Below are positions 35,535 through 45,971 of a stretch of DNA of 64,000 nt, piece after piece (the stretch's first letter is position 1; the number at the start of each line of letters is the position of its first letter). Made by a program: the position numbers and the translations under genes. The DNA comes from Campylobacter concisus (lineage in GTDB: Bacteria; Campylobacterota; Campylobacteria; Campylobacterales; Campylobacteraceae): the NCBI RefSeq assembly GCF_002913225.1, contig NZ_PPAW01000020.1, positions 1 to 64,000 on the forward strand, written 5' to 3'. Below the pieces are notes generated by a model. It did not search any database. It had not been told where the DNA came from and was given only the letters and a program-made list of their open reading frames with translations.

Positions 35535-36296
35535 ATGAATGAAATTTATCTGATCTCTTTGACAAAAGACACTAAAAGGCGAGAGCTTTTGCAGCAGAAA
35601 TTTGGCTCTTATGATAGCTTTAAGCTAATAGACGCAGTTGATGGCAGGGAGCTAAACGCGAGGGAGTACTATAAGATTATTTCGCCATCATTTAAAGCTT
35701 ACGGCAAGGTTTTAAGCCCAGCAGAAGTTGGCTGTTCGCTCTCGCACGTAAAAGCCTACGAGGCGTTTTTGGCGAGTGAGGCGAAATTTGCCCTCATCTT
35801 TGAAGACGACGTGATAGGCGATGATCAGGCTATAAAAGAGGCCTTTTTAGCAGCTAGCAAGATGCCTGAAAATAGCGTGCTGATATGCGGCATGCAAGAT
35901 GGGCTAGAAGGCAGGTTTAGCGCCTTTGGTAAAAAGGTGGATACCAGCCTAAGTAAGCCGCTTTGGCAGGTCTCAAAGCACTCATTTTCGAGCATTTATA
36001 GAGCAGGGGCCTATGTGCTAACTAAAAAAAGTGCTAAGAATTTGCTTGAAATTCATAAACGTGCGCTTTGCACGACCGATGTTTGGGACTATTTGCTCGG
36101 TGTTAATGATATGCAGATGTATTTTTGCGATCTTTTTGCGCACCCAACTGATCTTAGTGGCTCAAATATCGAGGGTGAGCGCCTTGAGAGAGGATACAGC
36201 GCAAATTTAAAGGCATATATAAAAACAATTAAATTTATACTTTTCTCACGGCTTGAAAAGCTTCAAGGCTATGAGAGAATTTTTAAAAGGGGCTAA
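35535..36296 (+). CDS. Family 25 glycosyltransferase
   Basis: A 253-residue GT25 enzyme of the type that modifies LOS with Gal or Glc. The start NEIYLISLTKDTKRRELLQQ, then LSPAEVGCSLSHVKAYEAFL and FALIFEDDVIGDD (the acidic metal site), are diagnostic of the family. Its ATG directly abuts the flippase stop and its stop abuts pglI, so it is transcribed with the pgl genes. GT25 enzymes are not part of the C. jejuni pgl locus. The acceptor is unknown. Confidence 0.88.
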   Translation: MNEIYLISLTKDTKRRELLQQKFGSYDSFKLIDAVDGRELNAREYYKIISPSFKAYGKVLSPAEVGCSLSHVKAYEAFLASEAKFALIFEDDVIGDDQAIKEAFLAASKMPENSVLICGMQDGLEGRFSAFGKKVDTSLSKPLWQVSKHSFSSIYRAGAYVLTKKSAKNLLEIHKRALCTTDVWDYLLGVNDMQMYFCDLFAHPTDLSGSNIEGERLERGYSANLKAYIKTIKFILFSRLEKLQGYERIFKRG

Positions 36297-37229
36297 ATGA
36301 GCGAGCCATTAATCAGCATCGTAACCGCGACTTACAAGCGTCCAGAGCTTTTAAAAAAGGCCATAAAAAGCGCTCTAGCTCAAAGCTATAAAAATTTAGA
36401 AATAGTTGTAACTGACGACGGCGATGATGAGAGTGCGAGTAACATTTGCAAGAGTTTTAATGATGCTAGGATCAAATTTGTAAAAAACAGCACTCACAAA
36501 AAGAGCCCAAATGGCAACAAAAATAACGGCTTTGACAACGCAACAGGCGAGTTTGTCTGCTTGCTTGACGATGACGATGAGCTTTTGCCAGAGGCGATTG
36601 CTTTGTGCTATGAAATTTTAAAAAGTGGCGAGTATTCGTGCGTTTTTGCAGATGCGATCTGCGAGAAAGACGGCGTGATGACCAAGATGATAGCTGGTAG
36701 AAGCCCATATAGCAAGAGTGGAGCGATGAGCAAGGTTGATTATCACTGCGGGCGGATAAATGGCGAGTATTTTAAGCTTTTTTCACGTGAATTTATAGAC
36801 GGCTTTAGGTTTGATGAGAGCAGTTTTGGCGGCGAAAATGAGCTTTACATCCGATTTTTTGAAAAAAATGTCTTTTATCTTAAGAAGCCACTTTACATCT
36901 ACCGTATCGCAAGAAGCGATAGTGCGACGTTAAATGCCGGCAAACACGCGCTAAATGTGGCAAACGCTTACATCAAAACAGCAAATTTGCACTACGACAT
37001 CGCTATAAAAAATGAGCCAAAATTTCTAGCTATGCAGTATAAAAACGCCGCTTACTACGCCAAAATAGCAGGCGAATATGGGCTGATGTTAAGGTGTATT
37101 TTTAAAAGTCTTAGCATTAAATTTAGTAAAGAAGCGTTTATATTTTTGCTGCTTAGCCCGCTTCCAAGTGGCATTTTACCAGCACTTTCAAAGCTTAGAG
37201 TAAAGATCAAGCAAAGGTTTGGCGTATGA
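36297..37229 (+). CDS. pglI: PglI-like family 2 glycosyltransferase
   Basis: In C. jejuni PglI adds the branching glucose to the lipid-linked N-glycan. The 310 residues show [33 protein letters not shown], the signature KSPNGNKNNGFDNATGEFVC and the acidic LLDDDDELL. A C-terminal segment (YKNAAYYAKIAGEYGLMLRC) matches my memory of PglI along its length. The specific sugar may differ in this species. It overlaps pglH by 4 nt. Confidence 0.85.
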   Translation: MSEPLISIVTATYKRPELLKKAIKSALAQSYKNLEIVVTDDGDDESASNICKSFNDARIKFVKNSTHKKSPNGNKNNGFDNATGEFVCLLDDDDELLPEAIALCYEILKSGEYSCVFADAICEKDGVMTKMIAGRSPYSKSGAMSKVDYHCGRINGEYFKLFSREFIDGFRFDESSFGGENELYIRFFEKNVFYLKKPLYIYRIARSDSATLNAGKHALNVANAYIKTANLHYDIAIKNEPKFLAMQYKNAAYYAKIAGEYGLMLRCIFKSLSIKFSKEAFIFLLLSPLPSGILPALSKLRVKIKQRFGV

Positions 37230-38284
37230 GGATATTATTTGTCACATCAACGCTTAGAAGTGGCGGTGCAGAGCGAGTTTGCGCGGTGATCGCATCAAGA
37301 TTTAGCATGGATCACGATGTAAGCCTTGTTAAATTTGATAAGGACGAGCCATTTTACGAGCTAACAAGCGGCGTGAAGCTCATAAATTTAGGCGTTGGGG
37401 CTGATGAACTTGGCTTTGTTGGAAATTTAAAAAAGAGAGTTTCAAAGGTGCTTGCTTTAAGAGCGCTCATAAGAGAGGGCAAATTTGACGCTGTGATATC
37501 GTTTTTAGACGCCGTAAATACCTTGGTTCTCTTTAGTTCAGCCGGACTAAAAACGCCTATAATCATAAGCGAGCACACAAACTATCTTGCGCCAAAAAGG
37601 GCGATCTTTAAGGTGCTAAGACGCATAAGCTATCCATTTGCAAACGCACTTAGCGTCTTAAGCGATGAGGATCTAGGCTACTACTCGAAATTTTGCAAAA
37701 ATGTGATGAAAATTTACAACCCACTCTTTGAAGAGGTGCGCAGCGAGAGCTTTGCAAAAGAAAATTTAGTCATCTTTGTTGGCAGGCTAAATAAGATAAA
37801 AAACTGCGAAATGTTTGTAAGAGTGGCTGCAAGCTTAAAGCAAAGCGGCTATAAATTTGCTGTCGCTGGAGATGGCGGCGAGAGAGCAAATTTAGAAAAT
37901 TTAGCTAAAAATTTGGGCGCCGAGATCGAATTCTTAGGCAACGTTAGCGACATCGCCTCGCTTTATAAAAGAGCAAAGGTGCTGCTATCTTGCTCAAATT
38001 TCGAAGGTCTTGGAAACACCTTGATAGAGGCGATAAACTATGACTGCGTGCGGGTTGCGACAAAAACTAGCGGGGCAAAAGAGCTTATAAAAGATGGCTT
38101 TGATGGCTTGCTTTGCGAGATAAATGACGATAAGCAGATGAGCGAAAAGCTTGCAAATTTGCTGCAAGATGAGGCAAAAATGGGCGAATTCGCTAAAAAC
38201 GCAAGAGCTAGACTTGATGAGTTTAGTGTGGAGCAAATTTATAAAAAATGGTTGGAGCTTTTAAGGCTTGGAGGTGTGAAGTGA
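37226..38284 (+). CDS. pglH: PglH-type GalNAc transferase (GT4)
   Basis: C. jejuni PglH adds successive GalNAc residues to the undecaprenyl-linked glycan. The 352-residue protein has ILFVTSTLRSGGAERVCAVI, the PglH-like TPIIISEHTNYLAPK and RRISYPFANALSVLSDEDLG, then LVIFVGRLNKIKNCEMFVRV and SCSNFEGLGNTLIEAINYD (E-x7-E). It is followed by a second PglH-like gene, so the work may be divided between them. It overlaps both neighbours by 4 nt. Confidence 0.85.
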   Translation: MRILFVTSTLRSGGAERVCAVIASRFSMDHDVSLVKFDKDEPFYELTSGVKLINLGVGADELGFVGNLKKRVSKVLALRALIREGKFDAVISFLDAVNTLVLFSSAGLKTPIIISEHTNYLAPKRAIFKVLRRISYPFANALSVLSDEDLGYYSKFCKNVMKIYNPLFEEVRSESFAKENLVIFVGRLNKIKNCEMFVRVAASLKQSGYKFAVAGDGGERANLENLAKNLGAEIEFLGNVSDIASLYKRAKVLLSCSNFEGLGNTLIEAINYDCVRVATKTSGAKELIKDGFDGLLCEINDDKQMSEKLANLLQDEAKMGEFAKNARARLDEFSVEQIYKKWLELLRLGGVK

Positions 38285-39324
38285 AAATTCTTTTTGTCAT
38301 CGCCGCACTTAGAAATGGCGGAGCTGAACGTGTGCTAAACGTGCTAGCAAATGAGCTTAGCAAGGACAATGAGATCACTATCGCCCTGCTTGAAGAGGAT
38401 CTTGGACTTTATAAATTTAGTGAAAAGATAAATATCATAAATCTTAACGTCGCTGGCTCAGGGCTTGCTTTAAAATTTAAAAAAATCCTCGCTCTTAGAG
38501 CGCTTTTTAAAGAGCAAAGGGCTGATCTGATAATGAGCTTTATCGACTGGACAAACGTCGCTTGTGTGTTGGCAAATGCTGGGCTAAAGAGCAAACTAAT
38601 AGCAACCGAGCATCACGAGCACAGCTACTTAAAAAGCAAAATCGCAAGCGCTATGCGTGATATTAGCTACCGCTTTGTAGATGGCTTAAGCGTGCTAAGT
38701 AAAAGCGACTTCAGCTACTATAAATTTGCCAAAAACCGCGAGGTCATCCACAACCCACTTTTTATCGACGTGCCTGAAATTTGCAAGAAGCAAAACGTCA
38801 TCTTAAGCGTGGCTAGGCTGGAGGCGGTAAAGGGCTATGATATCTATTTTGAGGCGCTTAGTAAGGTGGATAAGAGCTTGCTTGATGGCTGGGAGATAAA
38901 GATCGCAGGCAGTGGCAGGCAAGAGGTCGAACTGAAGCAAATGGCGTCAAATTTAGGGCTTAATGTCAAATTTCTAGGTCACATGAATGACGTTACAAAG
39001 CTTTATAGCGAGGCAAAAATTTTTACTCTTAGCTCACGAAGCGAGGGGCTTTCAAATGCGCTAATAGAATCAGGCGCTTTTAACTGTGCTAGGCTAAGTA
39101 GCGACACTGTGGGCGCAAGAGAGCTTATAAATGACGGCATTGACGGGCTTATCTTTAAAAATGGTGACGCAAATGATCTAAAAGAGAAGCTTGAGATGCT
39201 TTTAAAAGATGAAAATTTAAGGCAAAAACTAGCAAAAAACGCCAGCGAAAGTGCAAATTTATTTAGCAAAGAAAATATCATCAAACAGTGGCGAGAATTT
39301 ATAAAAAAGGTTGTTAGCAAGTGA
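38281..39324 (+). CDS. Second PglH-like glycosyltransferase (GT4)
   Basis: A 347-residue GT4 enzyme paralogous to the preceding gene: KILFVIAALRNGGAERVLNV, SKLIATEHHEHSYLKSK, RDISYRFVDGLSVLSKSDF and TLSSRSEGLSNALIESGAF. I use the GTG at 38281, which overlaps the pglH stop in GTGA fashion and follows GGAGGTG, rather than the longer frame from 38248. C. jejuni has a single PglH here, so this gene suggests a different distribution of HexNAc additions in the N-glycan. Confidence 0.82.
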   Translation: MKILFVIAALRNGGAERVLNVLANELSKDNEITIALLEEDLGLYKFSEKINIINLNVAGSGLALKFKKILALRALFKEQRADLIMSFIDWTNVACVLANAGLKSKLIATEHHEHSYLKSKIASAMRDISYRFVDGLSVLSKSDFSYYKFAKNREVIHNPLFIDVPEICKKQNVILSVARLEAVKGYDIYFEALSKVDKSLLDGWEIKIAGSGRQEVELKQMASNLGLNVKFLGHMNDVTKLYSEAKIFTLSSRSEGLSNALIESGAFNCARLSSDTVGARELINDGIDGLIFKNGDANDLKEKLEMLLKDENLRQKLAKNASESANLFSKENIIKQWREFIKKVVSK

Positions 39325-40445
39325 AAAAATTAGCCGTTTTTTTATATTCGATGGGGCCTGGCGGTGCTGAGCGAAATGTGGCAAATTTACTGCCATTTTT
39401 GGTAAAACGTTATGAAGTTCATCTCATCTTAATGAGCAAGGTCATCGCCTATGAGATTCCAAGCGAGGTGCAAATTCACTTTATAGAAAATAGCGATCCT
39501 TACGAGAGTGGGCTAAAGAAGCTTGCAAGGCTCTTTTTAGCGATGCCAATGCTTGCCTTTAAATATAAAAATCTTTGCCAAAATTTAGGCATCAACACGC
39601 AGTTTGTGCTGATGAACCGTCCATGCTACATCGCTGGGGTTGCTAGGATTTTAGGGCTAAAGGCTAGGCTGGTTATCAGCGAGCGAAGCTGTCCGTCGAT
39701 CCTATATAAAGACGATCTAAGCGGTAGGGTTAATAAATTTTTACTCACTCATCTTTATAAAAAGGCTGATCTCATTTTGGCAAATGCAGCTGGCAACAAA
39801 GAGGATCTGGTGCGAAATTTTGGCATGAGCGAGGCAAAAACAAAGGTGCTTTATAACGCCCTTGATCTAAAAACTATAAATTTGCTAAAAGATGAGCCGC
39901 TTGAGAGCGACTTTAAGCCATTTTTCATAAACATAGGCCGCCTTGATAGCGGTAAAAATCAAGCCATGCTAATAAAAATAATAGCTTCGATTAACGACCC
40001 TCGCGCTACGCTTGGCATCCTTGGCAAAGGGCCTTTAAAGGACGAGCTACAAAATTTGATAGACAAATTTGGCGTGGGTGATCGAGTAAAGCTTCTTGGC
40101 ACTGATAAAAATCCTTTTAGGCATATAAAAAACGCCTCTTGCTTGCTTTGTGCTTCACGTTTTGAGGGCTTTTCAAATGTCTTGCTTGAAGCGCTAGCAT
40201 GCGAAAAAACTATCATTTCAACCGAGCATAAAAGCGGCGCAAAGGAGCTTTTGGGCGAGAGTGAGTTTGGCATCTTAGTGCCTGTTGATGATGAAAATGC
40301 GATGAAAGAGGCGATGATAAAGGTGCTTAACGAGCGTGAAATAAGGCAAAATTTTGAAAATGTTGCGTATAATCGGGCTAAATTTTTTGATAGTGAAAAT
40401 ATAGCGAGCGAGCTTATAAAATTTTTGGAAAATCCTAATGAATAG
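39321..40445 (+). CDS. pglJ: PglJ-type GalNAc transferase (GT4)
   Basis: PglJ adds the second GalNAc in C. jejuni N-glycan assembly. The 374-residue protein matches the PglJ opening: KLAVFLYSMGPGGAERNVAN, then YEVHLILMSKVIAYEIPSE, VLMNRPCYIAGVARILG and LVISERSCPSILY. The donor region is LCASRFEGFSNVLLEALACE. It overlaps the upstream gene by 4 nt and pglB by 8 nt. Confidence 0.88.
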   Translation: MKKLAVFLYSMGPGGAERNVANLLPFLVKRYEVHLILMSKVIAYEIPSEVQIHFIENSDPYESGLKKLARLFLAMPMLAFKYKNLCQNLGINTQFVLMNRPCYIAGVARILGLKARLVISERSCPSILYKDDLSGRVNKFLLTHLYKKADLILANAAGNKEDLVRNFGMSEAKTKVLYNALDLKTINLLKDEPLESDFKPFFINIGRLDSGKNQAMLIKIIASINDPRATLGILGKGPLKDELQNLIDKFGVGDRVKLLGTDKNPFRHIKNASCLLCASRFEGFSNVLLEALACEKTIISTEHKSGAKELLGESEFGILVPVDDENAMKEAMIKVLNEREIRQNFENVAYNRAKFFDSENIASELIKFLENPNE

Positions 40446-42537
40446 AAATTTATTTTTTAAAAATTACTCTTTATACCTTATGATATTTGTCGCAGTCATC
40501 TTTGGCATGGTTTGCAGGCTTTACTGGGTCTTTTGGGCTAGTGAGTATCCGGTATTTTTCTGGAACAACGAGCTGATGATCAGCACAAACGACGGCTACG
40601 CATTTGCCGAGGGCGCAAGGGATATGCTAGCTGGCTTTCACCAGGAAAATGACCTTAGCTACTATGGCTATCCGCTTTCGACGCTTACTTACTGGATCGT
40701 GAAATTTCTAGGCGTTAAGCTTGAGACGGCGATGATTTATATGAGCGTATTTTTTTCGTCGCTTGTGGCTGTGCCTGTTATCTTGATCGCAAATGAATAT
40801 AAAGCAAAAATGGCTGGCTTCATCGCTGCACTTCTTGCAGTGATCGCAAATAGCTACTACAACCGCACTATGGCAGGATATTACGACACCGACATGCTCA
40901 TCATCCCACTTAGCGTTTTTGTCGTTTGGGGGCTTGTTAGAGTGCTTGAGAAAAAGGACGCAAAGAGCCTGATAATAGCACCTTTAAGCGTGCTTATCTA
41001 TATGTGGTGGTATATGAGCGCCTTTTCGCTTATTAGCATTTTAACTGGGCTATTTTTACTTTATACGCTCATTTTTGATAGGAAAAATCCACTTTTTTAC
41101 CTTGAAATTTCGCTGCTTTTGCTTGCCATCTCAAACCTTGATCTAACTCTTAAGTTTATCGCTGTCATCGTTATTTACGCACTTTGTCTATTTAAAAAAG
41201 AGGTGATAAATTTAAAATTTGTTCTTAGCGTTTTGGCGGTTATATTTATCGTCTTTGTCATCCGTGGCGGGCTAAATCCGATAATCTTTCAGCTTAAATT
41301 TTACGTCTTTAGAGATGCGCCTGAAGTTGGCGGCATGAGCTTTCACTTTTTTAATGTCAATCAAACTATCCAAGAGTCAAGTGTCGTTGATTTTACACTA
41401 TTTTGCGAGAGAATCAGCGCAAATGTCATCACATTTTTGATCTCGCTTGCTGGCGTCGCTCTGTTTTGCTACAAGCACCGCTCATTTGCCGTCTCGCTTG
41501 GCATGCTAGCTCTTGGCTTTTTAGCCTTTAAAAGCGGCCTTAGATTTACCATTTATGCTGTGCCTATCATGGCACTTGGCTTTGGCTACTTAGTGGAGTT
41601 CGTGCTTGCAAATTTAAAGCTAAAAGGAGCCGTGCTAAATCTCATAAGAGCGTTCATAGCAGCTCTTGTGCTTGCTCCAGCGCTCATTCACATCTATGGC
41701 TACAAGGCTGAGCCAGTCTTTGTAAATAAAGAGGTTGAAATTTTAAACAAGCTAAAAAGCATCGCAGGACGCGAAGACTACGTGGTTGCGTGGTGGGACT
41801 ATGGATATCCGATTAGATATTACAGCGATGTTAAGACGCTAATTGACGGCGGAAAGCACCTTGGACGTGAAAATTTTGCCGTGAGTTTTGCGCTTGGAAG
41901 CGACGAGATGAGCTCGGCAAATATGGCAAGGCTTGATGTTGAGTATACGGAGCGAAATTTCAAAGAGCACTTTAATGGCAACTTGGCTCAAATTTTAAAA
42001 GATAGAAATTTAAGTGTTGATCAGTTTTTTAGCGAGATAAAAGAGGCAAATTTTAGCCTGCCAGCAAAGAGCAGAGAGATATATTATTACCTACCAGATA
42101 GGATGCTTAGCATCTTTCCGACCATTTTGCAGTTTAGCAAGATCGATCTAAAAAGCGGTAAAAACCTAAACAACGGACTTTTCATCACCACAAGAGTGAT
42201 CTCGCAAAACGAAAAGGGCATTAGGCTAAGTGGCGGATTTACACTAACAAGCGATGTCACAAATTTGATCTATGATGGCAATGTCTTACCGCTAAGATCT
42301 TTCATAGAGACCGACTACAACGAGGCTGGCAAGCTAAATGTAAAAGAGTATAAAAATAACGAAATGTCAAACATTTCTGTCATTTATATGAGGGATTATG
42401 GCAGATTCATCATCCTGGATGAGAGCATTTTAAATAGCGCCTACATCCAGCTTTTCGTGCTTGAAAGATACGATCCAAAGGTCTTTGAGCCAGTCATACT
42501 TGACGGGGCGGCAAAAGTTTATAAACTAAAGAGGTAG
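40438..42537 (+). CDS. pglB: Oligosaccharyltransferase PglB
   Basis: PglB transfers the preassembled glycan from undecaprenyl diphosphate to Asn in D/E-X-N-X-S/T sequons in the periplasm. The 699-residue protein has an N-terminal domain with about 13 membrane helices and a periplasmic domain with WWDYG at 452-456 (followed by YPIRYYSD). Candidate catalytic acids are D52 in STNDGYAFAEGARD and E313 in TIQESSVVDF; GYYDTDM near 150 also fits. Length is close to C. jejuni PglB (about 713). It sits between pglJ and pglA. Confidence 0.96.
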   Translation: MNRNLFFKNYSLYLMIFVAVIFGMVCRLYWVFWASEYPVFFWNNELMISTNDGYAFAEGARDMLAGFHQENDLSYYGYPLSTLTYWIVKFLGVKLETAMIYMSVFFSSLVAVPVILIANEYKAKMAGFIAALLAVIANSYYNRTMAGYYDTDMLIIPLSVFVVWGLVRVLEKKDAKSLIIAPLSVLIYMWWYMSAFSLISILTGLFLLYTLIFDRKNPLFYLEISLLLLAISNLDLTLKFIAVIVIYALCLFKKEVINLKFVLSVLAVIFIVFVIRGGLNPIIFQLKFYVFRDAPEVGGMSFHFFNVNQTIQESSVVDFTLFCERISANVITFLISLAGVALFCYKHRSFAVSLGMLALGFLAFKSGLRFTIYAVPIMALGFGYLVEFVLANLKLKGAVLNLIRAFIAALVLAPALIHIYGYKAEPVFVNKEVEILNKLKSIAGREDYVVAWWDYGYPIRYYSDVKTLIDGGKHLGRENFAVSFALGSDEMSSANMARLDVEYTERNFKEHFNGNLAQILKDRNLSVDQFFSEIKEANFSLPAKSREIYYYLPDRMLSIFPTILQFSKIDLKSGKNLNNGLFITTRVISQNEKGIRLSGGFTLTSDVTNLIYDGNVLPLRSFIETDYNEAGKLNVKEYKNNEMSNISVIYMRDYGRFIILDESILNSAYIQLFVLERYDPKVFEPVILDGAAKVYKLKR

Positions 42538-42539
42538 AG

Positions 42540-43655
42540 ATGGCAAGGATAGGATTTTTAAGCCACGCTGATATGAGCATACACTTTTTTAGACGCCCTA
42601 TTATGCAGGCTTTAAAAGATATGGGGCATGAAGTTTTTGCTATCGCTCCAAAAGGAAATTTTACTAATGAGCTTGCTAAAAGCTTTCACACCGTCACCTA
42701 CGAGCTTGATAAGGCGAGCCTAAATCCACTAACTGTGATAAATAACTCAAAAAAACTATCTCAAATTTTAGGTGAGCTAAATTTAGACCTGCTTCAAACT
42801 GGCGCTCACAAGTCAAATGTCTTTGGCACATTTGCTGCTAAAAACGCTGGCATAAAGCACGTGATAAATTTGGTTGAAGGCCTTGGTAGCTTTTACATCG
42901 ATGATGATCTTAAGACAAAGGCCGTGCGTTTTGTCATGGAGAGCCTTTATAAGCTCTCTTTTACAAAGGCTGATGCTTGCATCTTTGTAAATGACGCAGA
43001 TCCAGACTATCTGATCTCAAGAAATTTGATAGACAAAAGCAAGGTTTACCGCATAAAAAGTGTCGGCGTGGATACTGCTAAATTTGACCCAGCTATCACG
43101 CAGGCGGCTGACCTTGGTGAAAAAAAGGTCATTTTAATGATCGCAAGAGCCATGTGGCACAAGGGCGTTCGTGAATTTTACGAGGCGGCAGAAATTTTAA
43201 ATGGCTATAAAAACTGCGAATTTGTCTTTGTGGGCGAGGGCTTTGCTGGCAATAAATCAACCGCGGACGAGAGTTTTTTAAAAGGTGGCAAAGTACGATA
43301 TTTAGGAGCAAGAAACGACATCCCGCAGCTTTTAAAGGCTTCTTATTTGCTTGCTTTGCCAAGTTATAAAGAGGGCTTTCCAAGAACGGTTTTAGAGGCG
43401 ATGAGTATGGCTAAAGCAGTTGTCGCAAGTGACGTGACAGGCTGCAATGAAGCTGTAAAAGAGGGCTACAATGGACTTTTATGCAAGGTAAAAGACGCAA
43501 ATGACCTAGCAAGTAAGATAAAAATTTTACTTGATGACGAGGAGCTTTGCGCTAAGCTTGGGCAAAATGGCAGGGACTGGGCGGTTAGCGAGTTTGACGA
43601 GAAGCAAATCGCAAAAAGATATATAGAAATTTATAGGAAATTTATAGATGTATAG
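42540..43655 (+). CDS. pglA: PglA, alpha-1,3-N-acetylgalactosaminyltransferase
   Basis: PglA adds the first GalNAc to undecaprenyl diphosphate-diNAcBac. The 371-residue GT4 protein opens [20 protein letters not shown] and has [56 protein letters not shown] and [20 protein letters not shown]. It lies 2 nt after the pglB stop and overlaps pglC by 8 nt, the same order as in C. jejuni. Confidence 0.92.
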   Translation: MARIGFLSHADMSIHFFRRPIMQALKDMGHEVFAIAPKGNFTNELAKSFHTVTYELDKASLNPLTVINNSKKLSQILGELNLDLLQTGAHKSNVFGTFAAKNAGIKHVINLVEGLGSFYIDDDLKTKAVRFVMESLYKLSFTKADACIFVNDADPDYLISRNLIDKSKVYRIKSVGVDTAKFDPAITQAADLGEKKVILMIARAMWHKGVREFYEAAEILNGYKNCEFVFVGEGFAGNKSTADESFLKGGKVRYLGARNDIPQLLKASYLLALPSYKEGFPRTVLEAMSMAKAVVASDVTGCNEAVKEGYNGLLCKVKDANDLASKIKILLDDEELCAKLGQNGRDWAVSEFDEKQIAKRYIEIYRKFIDV

Positions 43656-44253
43656 AAATTTTTTAAAGAGGACGATTGACATTTTGGGAGCTTTGTTTTT
43701 GCTCATTTTAACATCACCTATCATCATAGCAACGGCGATCTTTATCTATTTTAAGGTAAGCCGTGATGTCATTTTTACGCAGGCTAGACCAGGGCTAAAT
43801 GAGAAAATTTTTAAAATTTATAAATGTAAGACGATGAGCGATGAGCGTGATGCAAATGGCGAGCTCTTACCAGATGATCAGCGTCTTGGTAAATTTGGCA
43901 AGCTGATCCGCTCACTTAGCCTTGATGAGCTACCACAGCTTTTTAACGTGCTAAAAGGCGATATGAGCTTTATCGGACCAAGACCGCTTTTGGTTGAGTA
44001 TCTACCCATCTATAACGAAACGCAAAAGCACCGCCACGACGTGCGCCCTGGTATCACGGGTCTAGCGCAGGTAAATGGCAGAAACGCCATAAGCTGGGAG
44101 AAAAAATTTGAATACGACGTCTATTACGCTAAAAATTTAAGCTTTATGCTTGACGTAAAGATCGCCTTGCAGACCATCGAAAAGGTGCTAAAACGAAGTG
44201 GTGTAAGCAAAGAGGGGCAGGCGACGACGGAGAAATTTAATGGCAAAAACTAA
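43648..44253 (+). CDS. pglC: PglC, phosphoglycosyl transferase for diNAcBac
   Basis: PglC transfers phospho-diNAcBac from UDP-diNAcBac to undecaprenyl phosphate, the first membrane step of N-glycan assembly. The 201-residue monotopic enzyme has one re-entrant hydrophobic segment (about 12-33) and the diagnostic [20 protein letters not shown], with its Asp-Glu dyad. [20 protein letters not shown] and [14 protein letters not shown] follow. It overlaps pglA by 8 nt and pglD by 14 nt. Confidence 0.95.
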   Translation: MYRNFLKRTIDILGALFLLILTSPIIIATAIFIYFKVSRDVIFTQARPGLNEKIFKIYKCKTMSDERDANGELLPDDQRLGKFGKLIRSLSLDELPQLFNVLKGDMSFIGPRPLLVEYLPIYNETQKHRHDVRPGITGLAQVNGRNAISWEKKFEYDVYYAKNLSFMLDVKIALQTIEKVLKRSGVSKEGQATTEKFNGKN

Positions 44254-44830
44254 GAAAATTTACATCTACGGAGCGAGCGGTCATGGTCTTGTGATCGCTG
44301 ACATCGCTAGAAATAACGGCTATGATGAGATAGTTTTTTTAGACGATGCTAGTGAGCGTAAATTTAGCCCAGAGCTTGAAAAAGCTGACATCATAATAGC
44401 CATAGGTGATAATAAAACAAGGCAAAAGATCAGCCAAAAGGTGGAGGATGCTGGCTTTGAGATAGTAAATTTGATCCATAAAAGTGCAGTTGTAAGTGAA
44501 AGTGCTGTGATAGAAAAAGGTGTGGTTGTCATGCCAAATGCCGTGATAAACGCAAAAGCTTGCATAAAAGAGGGCGCCATCATAAACTCTGGTGCGGTGA
44601 TAGAGCATGAGTGTGTGATAGGTAAATTTGCTCACATCAGCCCAAATGCAGCCCTTGCTGGAAACGTGAGCGTGGGCGAATTTACGCACGTTGGCATTGG
44701 CTCAAGCGTCATTCAAGGCATAAATATCGGTAAAAACTGCATCATAGGCGCTGGAAGCGTGGTCGTTAGAGATATAAAGGACGGTATAAAGGCGTATGGC
44801 GTGCCTGCATGCGAGCGCGCTAAGTTATAA
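44240..44830 (+). CDS. pglD: PglD, UDP-4-amino-sugar N-acetyltransferase
   Basis: PglD acetylates the 4-amino group with acetyl-CoA to form UDP-diNAcBac. The 196-residue protein has an N-terminal Rossmann-like part ([20 protein letters not shown]) and a left-handed beta helix of hexapeptide repeats. [20 protein letters not shown] contains the expected catalytic His region, and [20 protein letters not shown] closes the fold. Its ATG lies inside the end of pglC. The last gene before a 49-nt gap. Confidence 0.94.
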   Translation: MAKTKKIYIYGASGHGLVIADIARNNGYDEIVFLDDASERKFSPELEKADIIIAIGDNKTRQKISQKVEDAGFEIVNLIHKSAVVSESAVIEKGVVVMPNAVINAKACIKEGAIINSGAVIEHECVIGKFAHISPNAALAGNVSVGEFTHVGIGSSVIQGINIGKNCIIGAGSVVVRDIKDGIKAYGVPACERAKL

Positions 44831-44846
44831 ATTTAAAAATAAGTGC

Positions 44847-45971
<1,125 letters not shown>

